A DNA stretch of 64,000 bases from Rhizobium favelukesii (GTDB lineage Bacteria; Pseudomonadota; Alphaproteobacteria; Rhizobiales; Rhizobiaceae). This document shows positions 63,372-64,000 of the stretch, in pieces (position 1 is the first letter of the stretch; every line of letters starts with the position of its first letter). A program made the position numbers and the translations under genes. Where the stretch lies: assembly GCF_000577275.2 (NCBI RefSeq), contig NZ_HG916855.1, positions 1,364,001 through 1,428,000 of the forward strand. The letters run 5' to 3'. A model generated the notes under the pieces. The model had not been told where the DNA came from. It saw only the letters and a list, made by a program, of their open reading frames with translations, and made no database searches.

Positions 63372-64000
63372 TTAATATTCGCGGAAGTCGCCCGTCGCCG
63401 ACTGCAGCAGCGTCAGTGGGTAACGGTCGGGATGATGGACAAGTGCCGTCATGTTGATTGGCCGGTCGCGCTCGTCGAAGGCGATCTGGTCGACAGTGAG
63501 TACGGCGGCCGGCCGAGGAAGCTCCAGCATCTCAGCTTCACTTTCACTCGCCAAACGCGCGCTCAACGTCGTTTGTCCACGCCGAGGCTGGATCCCGTAG
63601 ATTTCTCGCAATTCGGCATAAAGCGAACGGTTTGCGACCGACCAGTCCAGGTCTGTCAAGCCCGGCGCGCGGGAAGCCGGTACCCAGTCGGTCTGCAGGA
63701 CGACCGGCACGCCGTCCAACAAGCGCAGACGAGACAGCACGATCACATTTGATGCTGGCGCAAGAAACAGCGGCCGACTGATCTCGAGGGATGCTTTCAC
63801 CACTTCCAGCCTGAGAAGGCGATGTCCTGGCACACGGCCACTTGCTAGCGCCGTACTCGTAAAGCTTCGCAGAACCTCGAGTTCAAATCCTTTGCCATTT
63901 TCCGCCACATACAAGCCCTTGCCCGGCTGGCTGCGAACAACGCCCTGGCGTATCAGCTCGCGAACGGCATGCCGCACGGTGATGCGACTGACATCGTAAA
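63372..64000 (-). CDS. GntR family regulator with UTRA domain, 5' end off the right edge
   Basis: The frame enters from the right edge in the middle of the GntR helix-turn-helix (YDVSRITVRHAVRELIRQGVVRSQPGKGLYVAE) and continues into a UTRA ligand-binding domain (VIVLSRLRLLDGVPVVLQTDWVPASRAPG, RSLYAELREIYGIQPRRGQTTLSA, AAVLTVDQIAFDERDRPINMTALVHHPDRYPL), ending normally at 63372. It belongs to the HutC/FrlR group, which bind sugars, amines or imidazole acids. About the first 35-40 residues lie outside the window. Confidence 0.9.
   Translation of the reverse strand, partial: YDVSRITVRHAVRELIRQGVVRSQPGKGLYVAENGKGFELEVLRSFTSTALASGRVPGHRLLRLEVVKASLEISRPLFLAPASNVIVLSRLRLLDGVPVVLQTDWVPASRAPGLTDLDWSVANRSLYAELREIYGIQPRRGQTTLSARLASESEAEMLELPRPAAVLTVDQIAFDERDRPINMTALVHHPDRYPLTLLQSATGDFREY

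Overview
The window looks like part of a chromid or megaplasmid of a Rhizobiaceae bacterium (Sinorhizobium/Ensifer or Rhizobium type). The evidence is high GC, minCDE next to catabolic and transport operons, two DUF1127 genes, many long hybrid kinases and GntR/LysR/AraC/TetR regulators, three exact EcfG (RpoE2-type) general-stress promoters of the form GGAAC-N16-CGTT, and a CtrA-type box. The species call is inference.

Layout. 1-584: fragment of an N-formylglutamate amidohydrolase-like gene, then 1.2 kb without a convincing gene. 1805-9773: a 2095-aa cytosolic hybrid kinase with eleven 92-residue poly-HAMP repeats, followed by a REC-kinase-REC partner. 10.1-19.4 kb: small stress-type and hypothetical genes (a small proline-rich protein with an apparent ACG start behind an EcfG promoter, HU, a cupin broken by a frameshift, an orphan fhuC with a stop codon inside Walker A), a class III adenylate cyclase and a DUF3422 protein. 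19.5-24.3 kb: the prkA-yeaH-spoVR stress operon with an EcfG promoter. 24.7-28.8 kb: gabD, then an ECF sigma factor, a DUF4142 protein, a cupredoxin and a YigZ protein; the sigma gene and the DUF4142 gene share a promoter motif. 28.9-32.7 kb: LLM flavin oxidoreductase, DHA2 efflux pump, VOC protein and a small hypothetical protein.

33.0-40.9 kb holds the most unusual system: an operon of six tightly packed genes (four of the five junctions overlap by 4 bp or leave a 4-bp gap) encoding a GGDEF/EAL protein, a degenerate HATPase-like protein, a STAS domain fused to a SAM methyltransferase, a Cache-HAMP-PP2C phosphatase of SiaA/RsbU type, a HATPase (slr1658 type) and a STAS protein (slr1659 type), with an AraC regulator 43 bp downstream. 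It reads as a double partner-switching module tied to c-di-GMP.

41.2-46.5 kb: LysR regulator, two DUF1127 proteins, and a 2-oxoacid dehydrogenase pair (fused E1 alpha-beta, and an E2 broken by a frameshift). 46.9-48.8 kb: minCDE with a CtrA box upstream and a terminator downstream. 48.9-53.4 kb: TetR regulator, its likely operator, and a three-subunit molybdenum aldehyde oxidoreductase (PaoABC type). 53.8-54.4 kb: an IS256-family transposase remnant. 54.9-61.9 kb: a polar amino acid/opine type ABC importer in one operon with an AbgB-like M20 amidohydrolase, a divergent GntR/FCD regulator and an MFS permease. 62.1-64.0 kb: a small HD hydrolase with an EcfG promoter, and the edge-truncated start of a GntR/UTRA regulator.

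Four genes are interrupted (fhuC, cupin, E2, transposase). The first three are single-base events and could be real decay or assembly error; this cannot be settled from the sequence alone.
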